The position numbers and the translations under genes were made by a program. From Rebecca billardiae RCC1528 (lineage: Eukaryota > Haptophyta), in contig OZ251241.1 in the NCBI GenBank assembly GCA_965240325.2, forward strand, positions 1,364,001 through 1,428,000: a stretch of DNA of 64,000 nt. Reading direction: 5' to 3'. Every line of letters starts with the position of its first letter. The stretch's first letter is position 1. The notes beneath the pieces are model-generated. The model ran no database searches, was not told where the DNA came from, and worked only from the letters and a program-made list of their open reading frames with translations. Below, piece by piece: positions 30,313 through 41,516 of this stretch.

Positions 30313-32945
30313 GGTGGGAGCGCAATGCGCCGTATGGTATCAACACCTGCCTGCCAATCGGCCCGAGGCAGGCGGCCGAGCGCAAGTCCGGCTGCCATCT
30401 TGGCCACCCTCTTCTCGTGCCAAGAGGGTCTTTCGAGCCTGCTCTGTGCTCGCGCACAACGGCCCAGAACTAGCTAACTCGTTGTGCTGCTCCTGAGCTT
30501 TGAGCGGGTTGGCATGGTGGCTCTGGACAGCCAATTGCCATTGCCGTAGGTGGGTCCCTGGCGATTTTCCAGCGGTCTTTTAAACATTTACCGGGTTTTC
30601 TGGCCTGATTTCTTTTCGCGCGGGGCGCGGCTCGGGAAAATCGCCGGGCCGCCGGCCGAGGTCGATCTGAACGCTCCCGACGATGTCGGAGCGCCTCTCC
30701 AGCGCGACCGAGCCGCCGTGTGTCGGGTAGACCACAGCCAACACCTATCGCGCGCTCCAGCGCTTTGCGCGTGCTCACGGATGGGATCCGTGGTCACACA
30801 TTCCCCGCCTGGCACGTGCCCGCATGTTTGACTCTCGCCCGGCTAGACGCGTACAGACAACTTGAATCGATCGGCGGGTGTTCGAGCCGTGCCTTCGAGC
30901 AGGGCCACTTTTCGCTACAGGTGGGTCAGGTGACGGGAGGCATGGGCCACCATCAGGCATGGGCATGCTCTTGACGTCCCCGCCGTCTTGAGCAGCTCTA
31001 CACACCGTGAAGGTGACATTTGGGCTGTGCGCAAGCTGCTCGTGAGAACGCACGACAGCCAGCCCCGGGCTCTCGGGGAGCCATGTAAGCGATTGGCGAC
31101 TTCCGAGAGGGCGTGTTTGGTGGGGGTTGGTACCAATCATCGACCAGCAGGCCTAGGATGGGTGCACTGAGGACTTGGGATGCTGAGAAGCCGCCGCGAT
31201 GTGCGGCGAGCACGCCGACTTGCCATCCGTGTGCACGATCCAGCGCCAGGAAGATCAGCAGGGCCTTTGACAGCGGCAGCAGGCGCTCAGCGATCCTTCC
31301 CTATGCCGAGTGTGGGCATAGTATGCGGTGCTCGAGGGTGGTCGCAGGATATGGGTCCATTCTTGACAGAACGCGGTCGCGTTGACAGGCGCGGGTGCCA
31401 CCCCACGCTGTTGCTCCTGCCATTGGGTGGTCCCACTCGTTCCGCTTGTGGTCTGCGAGGACTCGTGCTCAGCAACTCTACGGCTAGGCGTAGTAGACCC
31501 CTCAGACGCATGTCTGATGATTGCCCGGCACGTTCTCGTCGTCACGTTGGGTGTACTTGAGCGAGCGGAAGCCGCAACGTGATGGCTAGGCCAGCAGCTC
31601 AACCATCTGACGTCTCGCCGGCCAACCGTGGCTGAGTGCTCTCAGCCTAGCAGCAGCGTCGGTGAACCTATCGTATTGCTGCCTTGCGAGAAGATGGTAG
31701 GAGGCATCGTCGGCGGCATGGGCTGCAGCTGCGGTAGTCATGGACTGGTGGCGGCCTCACGCGGGCGGGCATACGACGACCGGCGACACGCGGAGTACGA
31801 GCACGGAAGCCGCCGAACGCGGCAAGCTCCGGCGGTGGCGTTGGCTGATAGTCCAGCCTCGACGGCGGAGGGCTCCCGTGTGACGACGGCGGCATGCTCG
31901 GTGGCGGGCGATGGTGTGTGCCTCGGCACGCAGCCCGCCACAAACACTGCCACTCGCAGGCAGTCCGGTTGCGGCCCGGGGCCGGGTTGCCTGTGTCCGC
32001 GTCGCTCGGCGCCTATTCGATGACCCAACAAACGTACCCACATATCGGAACTAATTTGAATATATAGTGAACCGCATCCACGGTCAATATAAAGTGGGTA
32101 ATACTCATACTGTATACGGGTAAGTGGCTATATATGAAGTGGGTAATATGCTCGATCTTGCTGTAGTTTGTTGGAGGTATCAGCGCACAGCATAGAGCCC
32201 CACTCTTTGCTTCATAAAATGGTTCGGTCGGGTGTCAACGGTTGTCAATAAGTTATTCCGATCGCATGTCGCCATCTAGCCACCATAACCATGAAGTAAC
32301 GCTTCGCAAAATCTCTATGTGACACTACTGGCGCGGCGCGCGCGCGCTCGGCCGCGCGACGGCACGCGGAGTAGGTTTTGAGGTCGAAACTTTTGCTCCG
32401 CCCCGATGGGACGCATTTATAGCGTCGATTCTGGGTGAGAGACAAAATCTAGGACGTCATTCTGAGTGCGCCAGAATATCGCCCCAGTTGGGAGGGACCC
32501 ACCTACAATTGGTGGCCTGGATTCTTTCATCTGGCGCCGAGCCGACCGACGCGGCCCTGTGTCTCTCTCGCTCACGCAGCGGACGACGCCCTTCGTTTCG
32601 GAAGCGCCCACTGTCCTGATGGCTGCAGCTGTTCTGGGCCTGCATCTTTCAGGGCGCCCGCCTCTGCACGATGGTGCCTCGTGCCTCGCTCTCGTGCGGC
32701 TTGGCGGCTCTCGAGCTGCATCTTCCAAGCTGTCTCACACCGCGCGTCTGTCGGCGTCGAGCGGCCAGTCCTGCCGCGCGCTCGGCCTGAGCGGCTGCCG
32801 CTCGCACTTTGTTTCCGAGGAACAAAAAAAATCCCTTATTCAATGTATAGAGTCTGGTATCTCGCAGCGTGGCTCCGCCCTGCCCGGCGTGTGCCTCGCC
32901 TCCTCGCTGCATCTGGATGGCGCAGGCGCTTCGAGGACGGCTAGA

Positions 32946-33052
32946 CATATATATATATGTGGGGTTATATATTGGTACAATAATAATGACCGCGTTCCGC
33001 GGTCCTTTTCTGCATAGAATCAACGCAGTTGGGGGCCCGCGGTGGCCGTGCA
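32946..33052 (+). repeat. Dispersed repeat families C and B, fused copy
   Basis: 32946-32984 (ATATATGTGGGGTTAT and the palindrome TATTGGTACAATA at 32970-32982) resembles the extra segment inside 29985-30312. It is followed directly by family B copy 2 at 32985-33052, with the same hairpin GACCGCGTTCCGCGGTC at 32988-33004 as at 28568-28584. Confidence 0.8.
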
Positions 33053-33246
33053 ATCGCGGCTCTCCGCCGTAGTGATGATGGCAGTTCGCCAGTTGAAGTC
33101 GGTTCTGAGATGACTGAAGCTATATTAGTCCGACCGTCGCCCTGCCTGCGCGACCGCGAGACTCATTCACACTTCACACAATCACAGCAGCGGACCTGAG
33201 ACCGCACCCGGCACCGGTCGTCAAATCGGACGTCCGTCTGACAACT

Positions 33247-33391
33247 AGCTGCCAAATGTCCAACTGGCTGATCAGCTCGGATCCGACCCGTCCGCGATCG
33301 TGCCATCGGCATCGGAATTACTACTAGTAGCTGCCAAACTGTGTCCAACTCTGGCTGATCAGCTCGGATCCGACCCGTCCGCGATCGTGCC
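33247..33391 (+). repeat. Direct repeat pair, ~60 bp with a 39-bp identical core
   Basis: Cores 33266-33304 and 33353-33391 are identical (GGCTGATCAGCTCGGATCCG onward to GATCGTGCC). The 5' flanks (TAGCTGCCAAA...TCCAACT) also match with small insertions. Confidence 0.9.
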
Positions 33392-34000
33392 GAGTGAGTC
33401 GTGCCGCGGAGCTCGGAGTACTGAAGGAGTCGGGTGTGACAGCAGGGTGCTTTAGCGCTGCGGCCCGTGCCAGCCAACGACCAGACGTACTCTGGCCACT
33501 TGACCCGTTGCACGGGTGAGTGACCGTACGCCCTGCCTAGTGCCTACCGCGCGCGCCGCGCGACCGCGGCGACTCGGGGTGATGGAGAGCGGATGGCGAC
33601 AGCAGCAGCAGTCCTCATGAAGACGATGAAACTGGCGGCACGGGTGCACGAGGTGGCAGGCGAAAGCGCGCCGACGAGACCGCATTTGACACACCTGAGC
33701 CGCACGCGCGTGCCGTCGCCCGGAGCGGCGAGCGCTGCAAACGCGCAACCGTACCGCGCGCGCCACGACGGCGCGGCACTAGCTGATGCAGGCCGTACTG
33801 CCGGCACTGCTTCTGCGATCATGCGCCACGGTCGCAGCTGACTGCGTGAGCAGCAAGCGGGAGGCGGGTCCGGAGGCACGTGCAGGCGCCGTCCCGCATA
33901 TCTGCCATCGCCCATCGTGCCGGGGCACGTCACCTCCGACGATCCGGATGTGGCCCAGTCCGGACGTCACGCGATCCGGGAAGACGAGTACGATTCGCTC

Positions 34001-34315
34001 GTAACGAACCGTTACACTAATGTCACGTCCAGCTGACGTCCAGATCGCACTTTACTTAAGGGAATCAGCTGGTCGCGGTTTTTTTTTGGCCTGATAGACC
34101 TCTCAATGCGATCTCAAAAACTCGATCGAAACTCGGTCTCCGCCAGCCCTAAAAATCGCCCCCCGTCCCTTTTTTTCCGCCGCCCCCCGTCCCTTTTTTC
34201 TTGCTGATCAAATAAGATCTTTTTGAAACGTGGTTCGGGCCCGCTGGTGCGGGCTCCACGCTGCGCGCTCCGCCCTGCACCGCGGGCCATAACTGATATG
34301 ATTGTCTAAGAGGAC
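34001..34315 (+). repeat. Long direct repeat family A, copy 2
   Basis: Begins GTAACGAACCGTTAC (34001-34015), the exact reverse complement of the 15-mer at 29985. From 34131 it matches copy 1 closely through ...CCATAACTGATATGATTGTC to AAGAGGAC. The CCCCGTCCC-plus-T block is present twice here. It ends about 40 bp short of the stop codon of the coiled-coil gene on the minus strand, so it probably forms part of that gene's 3' UTR. Confidence 0.8.
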
Positions 34316-34353
34316 GACAAGGACGATGGCTCCGGCGCCACGAGTCACTAGCC

Positions 34354-36328
34354 TCACGAGGCAGAGCCAGCAGCCCAAGGCTTGCACGCTGCTGGCTGCC
34401 ACGGCCATCGGCTGCTGCCCGTGACGCGCGCGCGACTTGCTGACGAGCCGCCGCCGGTTGCCTTCCCCGTGGCCGTGCCCGTGGCTGCCGGTGACACTGG
34501 CGCCGCTGCCGGTGCTGCTGGCAGCGCTTCGCCGTCGTCGTCGGCGGCGGGCGCGACGGTCGGCGCGGCGGCGGCCTCCCGCGCCGCCGCCTCATCCTCC
34601 GCCTTGGCCAGCGCGGGCCGGGCGGGCGACGCAGCCGCCGCCTTCACGCGGGGCACGCCAGCGCCTGCCGCCGCGTGAGCCCCCACGGCGAGCCTCGGCG
34701 CGCTCTCCCCCGCCGCGCCGCGCGCCGCTGGCCGCGCCCCGCCGTGCGCCGCCGCCACGACAGCGTCCGCGTCCGCGCTCAGACCGGCCGCGGCCGCCTG
34801 CAGCGCGCTGAAGCGCGCGCGCGTGTGCTCGCGCTCCGCGTCCGCGGAGCGCGCGTCGGCGACGGCGCGCGCCGTGCGCAGCTCGGCGCGCAGCGCGCGC
34901 TCGTGCTCGAACCTCTGCGCGCTCTCGTCTCGGAGCTGCTCCACCTCCAGCGTGCGCGAGCGCAGCAGCTCGATCAGCGACTGCAATTGCGCGCGCGCGC
35001 CGCCCGCGCCCGCGCCCGCCCCCCACGCTGCGCCGCCGGCCGCGGCGCCGTCGGCGGTGGGGGTGAAGGCGCCGTCCGAGGTGGCGGCGGCGGCGGCGTG
35101 CGGCGTGGCCCGCGCGCGCGGGGGCGAGGCCGAGCCGCCGCCGCGCGCGGCCGGCCCCGCGCCGCCGCCGCCGCCGCCGCCGCCCTCCTCGCCCTCGCCG
35201 CCGGCGCGCGCGCTCGCGGCCGCGCCGCCGCCGGCGCGTCCGCGCGCGTAGGGCGCATAGGCCGCGCGCGCGCTGAGCACGCTCACCTGGCGCATGGCGG
35301 CGGCCTCGTCGTGGGCGCGCGCGGCGTCGGCGCGCGCGGCGTCGGCGTCCGCGCGCGCCGCCTCCACCTCCGCCATCAGCGCGCGCCGCGCCGCCTCCGC
35401 CGCCTCGAGCTCGGCCGCGTGCGCCGCGCGCTCGCGCGCCGCGCCCTCGGCCGCCTCGGCCGCGGCCGCGCGCGCCGCGCCGAGCTCCGCGCCGTGTGCC
35501 GCCTCGCGCAGGCGCGCGAGCTCGGCGGCCTCGGCGCGCGCGGCGCGCTCGGCGGCGTCGCGGCCGCGCGCCGCGTCCGCCGCCTCGTCCGCGCGCCGCG
35601 CGTGCGCGTCACGCGCCGCGAGCAGCGCCGCCTCGCGCTCGGCCGCGGCCGCGGCCTCGCGCGCCGCCGCGTCCGCGCGCCGCGCGCCGTCCGCCGCCGC
35701 CTCCTCCGCGCGCGCGCGCAGCTCGGCGACGGCCACCTTGAGCGCGGCGGCGTCGGCGCGCGCGGCGGCCTCGGCCTCGGCCGCGGCGATCGCGTCGGCG
35801 CGCGCCGCGCGCACCGCCCCCGCCATCCCCTCGCCGTCCGCCCGCGCCTCGTCGCGCGCGCGCGCCGCCTCGGCGCGCGCGGCCGCGCGCGCGTCGGCGA
35901 GCGCGGCGCCCGCCTCGGCCGCCTGGCGCGTGAGCTCGGCGTTGGCGGCGCGCAGCCGCGCGGCCTCGGCCTCGGCGTCTGCGGCGCGCGCGGCGGCGGC
36001 GCGCGCGCCCGCGGCCGCGGCGGAGGCGATCTCCACGCCCGCGTCGTCGATGCTCGCGCGCGCCGCGTCGTGCGCCCCCGCCATCTCGAGCGCGCGCGCC
36101 TCGGCCGACGCGGCGCGCGCGTCGGCCGCGGCCGCCTCGCGCCGCGCGGCCGCGAGCGTGCTCTCGAGCCGCCCGACCTCGGCGCCGCGCTCGCGCACGA
36201 GCGCGCGGAGCAGCGCGGCCTCGCCCGCGGAGCGCTCCGCGGCGGCGGCGGCCGCGCCCTCCTCCGCGCCGCCGCCGCCGCCGCCCGCGCGCGACGGCTC
36301 GGTCTGCGTGGCGGCGCTCGAGGCGGCG

Positions 36329-36367
<39 letters not shown>

Positions 36368-38370
36368 TGCGGCGCGCTCGCGAGCGCGGCGGCGAACGCG
36401 CGCTCCGCCGCGGCGGTGCGCGCACGCGCGGTGGCGGCCTCGGCGCGCTGCTCCTCCGCCTCGGCGGTCGCGAGCTCCGCCTCGCGCAGCGCCGCATCCG
36501 CCTCCGCCGCCGTCCGCGCCACCGCCTCCGCCGCCGCCGCCTCGCGCGCCGACGCCTCGCGCAGCGCGGCGCGCAACGCGTGCGCGTCCGCGTCCGCGGC
36601 GGCGCGCGCGCGCCGCTCGACGTCGAGTGCGGCGGAGAGGGCGTGGGCGTCGTGCGTGGCGGCCTCGCGCGCGGAGTCGAGGGCGCGGTGCGCCTCGCGC
36701 CGCGTCTCCTCGCGCGCCGCCTCCGCCGCGCGCCGCGTCTCCTCCGACACCGCGCGCGCCGCCGCCTCCGCCACCGCCGTCGCCGCGGCCGCGCGCTCGT
36801 CAGCGCTCGCGCGCGCCTCGCTCACAGCCGCAGCGAGCTGGGCGTGCATGTCGGCGGCGAGGGCGGCGCGCACGGCGTGGAGCTCCTCGTCGACGCGCGC
36901 GGCGACGGTGGCGTCCGCCTCGGCGAGCGCCGCGTGCGCGCGCGCCTCCGCCGCGCCCACCCGCCCCTCCGCCTCCGCCTCCGCCTCGGCGCGCGCGCGC
37001 GCCGCGCCCTCGGCCGCCGCCGCCTCGGCGAGGCCGCGGCCGTCCGCGCGCGCGGCCTCGAGCGCGTGCGCGTGCTCGTGGCGCATGCGCTCGAGGGCGC
37101 GGGCGTGCGCCTCGAGCGGGATCGCGCCGTCCACCTCCACCGCCGCCGGCGTCCCCGGCTGCCGCGCCGCGCGCTCCGCCGCGTCCGCGCGCGCCTCGGC
37201 CGCGGCGACGCGCTCCGCCGCGGCCGGCTCGGCGCGCGCGGTCGCGCGCGCCGCCGCCTCGGCCGCCGCCTCCTCGGCGAGGCCGCGGCCGTCCTCGCGC
37301 GCGGCCTCGAGCGCGTGCGCGTACTCGCCCTGCGCGCGCTCGAGCGCGAGCGCGTGCGCCTCGAGTGGGATCGCCGCATCCGTCCGCATCGACGGCGCGG
37401 CGCCCAGCCCGCGGGCCGGCGGCGCGCCGCCGCCGCCGCCGCCGCCGCGCGCGCCAAGCCGGCCGCCGCGCGCGGCGAGGCGCTCCTCGGCGGAGGCCTC
37501 GGCGGCGGCGGCGGCGTGCGCGGCGGCGTCGCGCGCGTCCGCGTCCGCCGCGGCGGCGCGCCACTCCGCCGCGCGCGCCCGCCGGTCCGCCTCCGCCTCG
37601 GCGGCGGCCACCAATCTTTCCGCCTCCGCCTCCGCCTCCGCCGCGCGCCGCTCGGCGTCCGAGCGCGCCGCCGCGGCCTCCGCCTGCGCGGCGGCGGCGC
37701 GGCGCTCGGCGGCGTCCGTCTCGGCCATCACCGCCTCGAGCTGTGCCTCCACCTGCGCCGCGCGCGCCTCCGCCTCCGCCGCGCGCGCCTCCGCCTCCTC
37801 CAAACGGGCGCCGTCGCTCGCGCCGCGCCCGCCGAGCGCGCGCGCGTGCTCGTCCGCCTGCGCGGCGAGCTCGGCGTGCGTGGCGTCGAGCGCGTGACGC
37901 AGCTCGTCAATCTCGCGCCGCTGCGCCTGCAGCTCACCCTCCACCGCCGCCGTCGTCGCGCTCGCCGCCTCGGCCGCGGCGGCGGTCGCGAGCGTGTCCG
38001 AGTTGGCCGCCTCGTCCTCGAGCTGCGCGCGCGCGCTGGAGAGCTCGTGGCGCAGGCGGGCGATCTCCTCGTCCTTTGCGCCGAGCTGGTGCTCGGCCCA
38101 GCTCACCATGTCCACGAACGCGCGCTTGCCCCCCGAGCCCGGCGTCGAGCCGCCGAGCGTGGACGCGAGCGCGCGCGCGTGCGCCGCGTCTCTGCTCGAG
38201 CCCGCGCTCACGCCGGAGGAGGCGCTGGCGCCGTCGTCCTCGCGCGCGGCGCCGCGGGGGGCCCAGTCCTCGTCGTGCTCGTCGGGGTACGCCTCGCCGC
38301 CGCGCGGCGACGACGCCCGCCGCAGCCGCGCGGCGCTGTTGCGCAGCTGTGCCGCGACGGCGGCCGACAT
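34354..38370 (-). CDS. Large alanine-rich coiled-coil protein, function unknown
   Basis: Start ATG at 38370 (MSAAVAAQLRNSAARLRRAS); the open frame extends up to 38406 but begins there with GTG, so the ATG is preferred. 1,338 residues, TGA stop at 34354-34356. Residues about 20-130 are a mixed, partly acidic N-terminus ending FVDMVSWAEHQLGAKDEEIA. From about 105 to 1150 the chain is near-continuous Ala/Glu/Arg coiled coil, with two matching segments of the form IPLEAHA(L/R)ALER followed by HALEAAR(E/A)DGRGLAE. A 14-Pro run, DNA 36325-36365, interrupts it. The C-terminus is Ala/Pro/Gly-rich and probably disordered. No motor, kinase or other domain is seen. Unusually for this window, I see no intron. 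The 1,272-aa open frame on the other strand is a shadow. Confidence 0.7.
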
Positions 38371-38841
38371 GACGGCGACGACCGCGGGCACGCTTCTCAC
38401 GTCCACAGTTCGCGTCCGCCAGGCCCCAGCGCCCGTTTCGCGGCCTTGTTACCATACGCTGGACGCATGGCGGACGCAATGGTTTTTTTTTAGCCGACGA
38501 GTAGTATTTTCTTTATTATTAATAACGATATTAATTTCGTCTAATGCTAAGAACAAAGTTTTCCGCGCGCCCGTCCGGGCGCGCGAGGCTGCGACGACAG
38601 ACTCTGACGCGGCCTGGGTCGTCGGGGGCGGGCTCAGCGCCCGGCCCGCGACGACACGCACACGCTCGCGACCCACTCTCGGCTGCCCGGCGACTTCCTC
38701 ATCCCGCTCCTCGCCGCCCGCGCCCGACAGCTTTGCGCGCGCCGCCGCGCCGCCCCCCCTTCACCGCGCGCCCGTGCGCAGACTCGGGGGGCGGGCGGCG
38801 CCGCGCGCGTGGCCCGGAGGTGTCCCCTGCCCGCGCGAGGC
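38371..38841. other. Intergenic stretch between the coiled-coil start and the HSP90 stop
   Basis: About 470 bp. A T-rich and AT-rich patch at 38480-38560 lies upstream of the coiled-coil gene and may mark its promoter or the HSP90 3' boundary. No gene is seen. Confidence 0.5.
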
Positions 38842-41516
38842 CTAGTCGACCTCCTCCATCTTGGAGCCCTCGGCGCCGTCGCCGTCCTCCTCCAGCGGCG
38901 GCAGGTCCTCGAGCGCGTCGCCCTCGTCCTCCTCCTCCTCGATCGACAGCCCCAGCTTGATCATGCGGTGGATGCGCGACGCAAACGTGGCTGGCTCCTC
39001 AAGCGTGAACCCCGAGGTGAGCAGCGACGTCTCGAAGAGGAGGTGGACGAGGTCCTTGACCGTCTTGTCGCCCTTGTCCGCGGCGGCCTTCGCCTTCAGC
39101 TCCTTCATGATCGAGTGCTTCGGGTTGATCTCCATCGTCTTCTTGCTCGACATGTAGGAGCTCATGCTGTTGTCGCGCAGCGCCTGCGCGCGCATGATGC
39201 GCTCCATGTTGGCGCTCCAGCCGTACTCGCCCGTCACCAGGCAGCACGGCGACTCGGTCACGCGCTCGGAGACAACCGCCTGCGCGGAGGGGAGGCGGGG
39301 CATGCGCGGCCGAGCGGGGCCGACGGGGTCAGTCGGTGACGCGCCCGAGCGATCGCGATCGCGCGCGCGCGGACGCGGGGCGCGCGCGCGCGCGCGCCAC
39401 GCCGCGCGCCGCGCGCCGCGCCGCGCGCCGCGCGCGCGCGCGGCACGCACCTTCTCGACCTTGTCGCCGAGGATCTCCTTCATGAGCGTGCAGAGCGGCT
39501 CGAAGTCCGCCTTGAGCTCCTCGAACGCCTTCTTCTCCTCCTCCGTCTCGTCGAACTTGAGCCCCTCCTTGGTGACGGACACGAGCTTCTTGCCGTCGTA
39601 CTCCTTGAGCTGCTGCACCGCGTACTCGTCGATCGGGTCCACCATGAAGAGCACCTCGTAGTTGCGCTTCTTGCAGCGCTCGATGAAGGGGGAGGTCTCG
39701 ACGGCCTTCTTCGACTCGCCCGTGATGTAGTAGATGTCCTTCTGCGACTCGGGCATCCGCGAGATGTAGTCCTTGAGCGACGTCATCTCCTCGCCCGACT
39801 TGGTCGAGTGGTAGCGCAGCAGCTCGGCCAGCTTGGCGCGGTTCGCCGAGTCCTCGTGGATGCCGAGCTTGATGTTCTTGGAGAACTGCTCGTAGAACTT
39901 GGTGAAGTCGTCGGCGTTCTCCTGGATCTCGCCGAACAGCTCGATGCACTTCTTCACGATGTTCTTCTTGATCACCTTGAGGATCTTGTTCTGCTGCAGC
40001 GTCTCGCGCGAGATGTTGAGCGGCAGGTCCTCGCTGTCCACCACGCCCTTCACGAACGTGAGCCACTCGGGGATCAGGTCCTCGCAGTTGTCCATGATGA
40101 AGACGCGCCGCACGTACAGCTTGATGTGCCCGTGGTTCTTCTTCTTCGGCTCGTACAGGTCGAACGGCGCGCGCTTCGGCACGAAGAGGATCGAGGTGAA
40201 CTCGAGCTGGCCCTCGACGGAGAAGTGCTTGACCGCGAGGTGATCCTCCCAGTCGTTGGACAGCGCCTTGTAGAAGGCGCCGTACTCCTCGCGCGTGATG
40301 TCCTCGGGCTTGCGCGTCCAGATGGGCTTCTGCTTGTTCATCACCGCCCACTCGTGCGTCACCTCCTTCACCGTCTTCTTCTTCTTCTCCTTCTCGCCCT
40401 TGTCCTCCTCGACCTCCTCGATCTTGGGCTCGTCGTCGTCCTCGCCCTCGCCCTTCTTGTCCTCCGCCTCCTCGTCCTCGTCGTCGTCGTCGTCGATCTC
40501 CTTGTCGACGGTCTTCTCGGTCCACAGCGAGATCGGGTAGTTGATGAACTCCGAGTGCTTCTTCACCAGGTCCTTGAGCCGCCGCTCCTCCAGGTACTCG
40601 AGCTGGTCCTCCTTGAGGAAGCACTGGATCTTGGTGCCGCGCCCGAGCGGCTCGCCCGCGCCGTCCTTGCGCACGGTGAACGAGCCGCCGGCGGAGGACT
40701 CCCAGATGTACTGCTCGTCGTCGTTGTTCTTCGACGTCACCACCACGCGGTCCGCCACGAGGTACGCCGAGTAGAACCCCACGCCGAACTGGCCGATCAT
40801 GTTGATGTCGGCGCCCGCGCTCATCGCCTCCATGAACGCCTTCGTGCCCGACTGCGCGATCGTGCCGAGGTTGGCGATCAGGTCGGTCTTGGTCATGCCG
40901 ATGCCCGAGTCGATGATCGTCAGCGTGTTGTTCGACTTGTCCGGCACCAGCCGGATGTACAGCTCCGGGTTCGTGTCCAGCACCTCGCGGTCGGTGAGCG
41001 ACTTGTGCCGAATCTTGTCGAGCGCGTCCGATGAGTTGGAGATGAGCTCGCGCAGGAAGATCTCCTTGTTGGAGTAGAACGTGTTGATGATGAGCGACAT
41101 CAGCTGGTTGATCTCAGCCTGGAAGGCGAAAGTCTCGGCCTGCGCGCGGACGAGCGCGCGCGGGCGGGCGCGCCGAGCACGGGAGGCGGCCATGCGCGCG
41201 GGCGCGTGAGCATGCGCGCACGAGGCGGCGGTGCAGGCGCGCGCGCGGGGCGGGCGCTCGGGGAGGAAGGCGTGCGCGTCGCGCCCCCCGCGCCACGCGA
41301 GCGGCCCGGGGCCGCCGCGCGCGCCGCGGTGGGCGCGCGCGCTCGCTGGCTCGCGCGCGCGCCGCGCCCCGCCGCGCGCGCCGCACGCGCGCGCCGCGCG
41401 GCCCGGTCGGGCCGCGCGCCGCGCGCGGCGTCGTTCACGGCGTGGCGCACGCCCTCCCCGCACGCCGCGCGCCGCTCGCCCCGCGTGCCCCCCGCGCGCA
41501 CCTCCTGCTCAGCCAT
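38842..41516 (-). CDS. HSP90: Cytosolic heat shock protein HSP90
   Basis: ATP-dependent chaperone of the cytosol and nucleus. Exons on the minus strand are 41516-41502 (five codons, MAEQE), 41139-39451 and 39279-38842, giving 713 residues; phases agree. The GHKL ATPase domain shows [13 protein letters not shown] (residue 36 on), DSGIGMT (81 on) and [18 protein letters not shown] highly charged linker ([20 protein letters not shown] and more) precedes the middle domain, which carries [19 protein letters not shown]. The C-terminus is MEEVD, the TPR-cochaperone docking motif of cytosolic forms. Introns of 362 and 171 nt have GTGCGC and GTGCGT donors; the large first intron after five codons may carry regulatory sequence. 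No leader or KDEL is present, so this is not the ER or plastid form. Confidence 0.97.

Larger units (their letters stand above)
30313..34000. other. Gene-free interior of the repeat island
   Basis: About 3.7 kb between the two family A repeats, lower in GC than the flanking genes. Open frames are short and carry no reverse transcriptase, integrase, transposase or other motif that I recognise. It includes family B copy 2, the 33247-33391 direct repeat, and AT-rich patches near 32040-32160. It may be a degenerate or non-autonomous mobile element, or ordinary intergenic DNA. Confidence 0.6.

Noticed and set aside
33247-33391. CRISPR-like repeat-spacer pattern
   Set aside because: Only two repeat units, unequal flanks, no cas genes, and a eukaryotic setting.
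29985-34315. Intact LTR retrotransposon
   Set aside because: Direct repeats are present, but no TG...CA ends, polymerase, integrase or gag-like frame can be seen; reported only as a repeat pair.
36325-36365. GGC repeat as a pathological or regulatory expansion
   Set aside because: It encodes a proline run inside an in-frame linker; similar codon runs occur in several genes here, so it is ordinary for this genome.
38371-38406. N-terminal extension of the large coiled-coil protein
   Set aside because: It would begin with GTG; the first ATG at 38370 is preferred for a nuclear gene.
34675-38493. 1,272-residue plus-strand frame opposite the large coiled-coil gene
   Set aside because: Arg/Ala/Gly/Leu low complexity, antisense to the better supported coiled-coil frame, and no domain.
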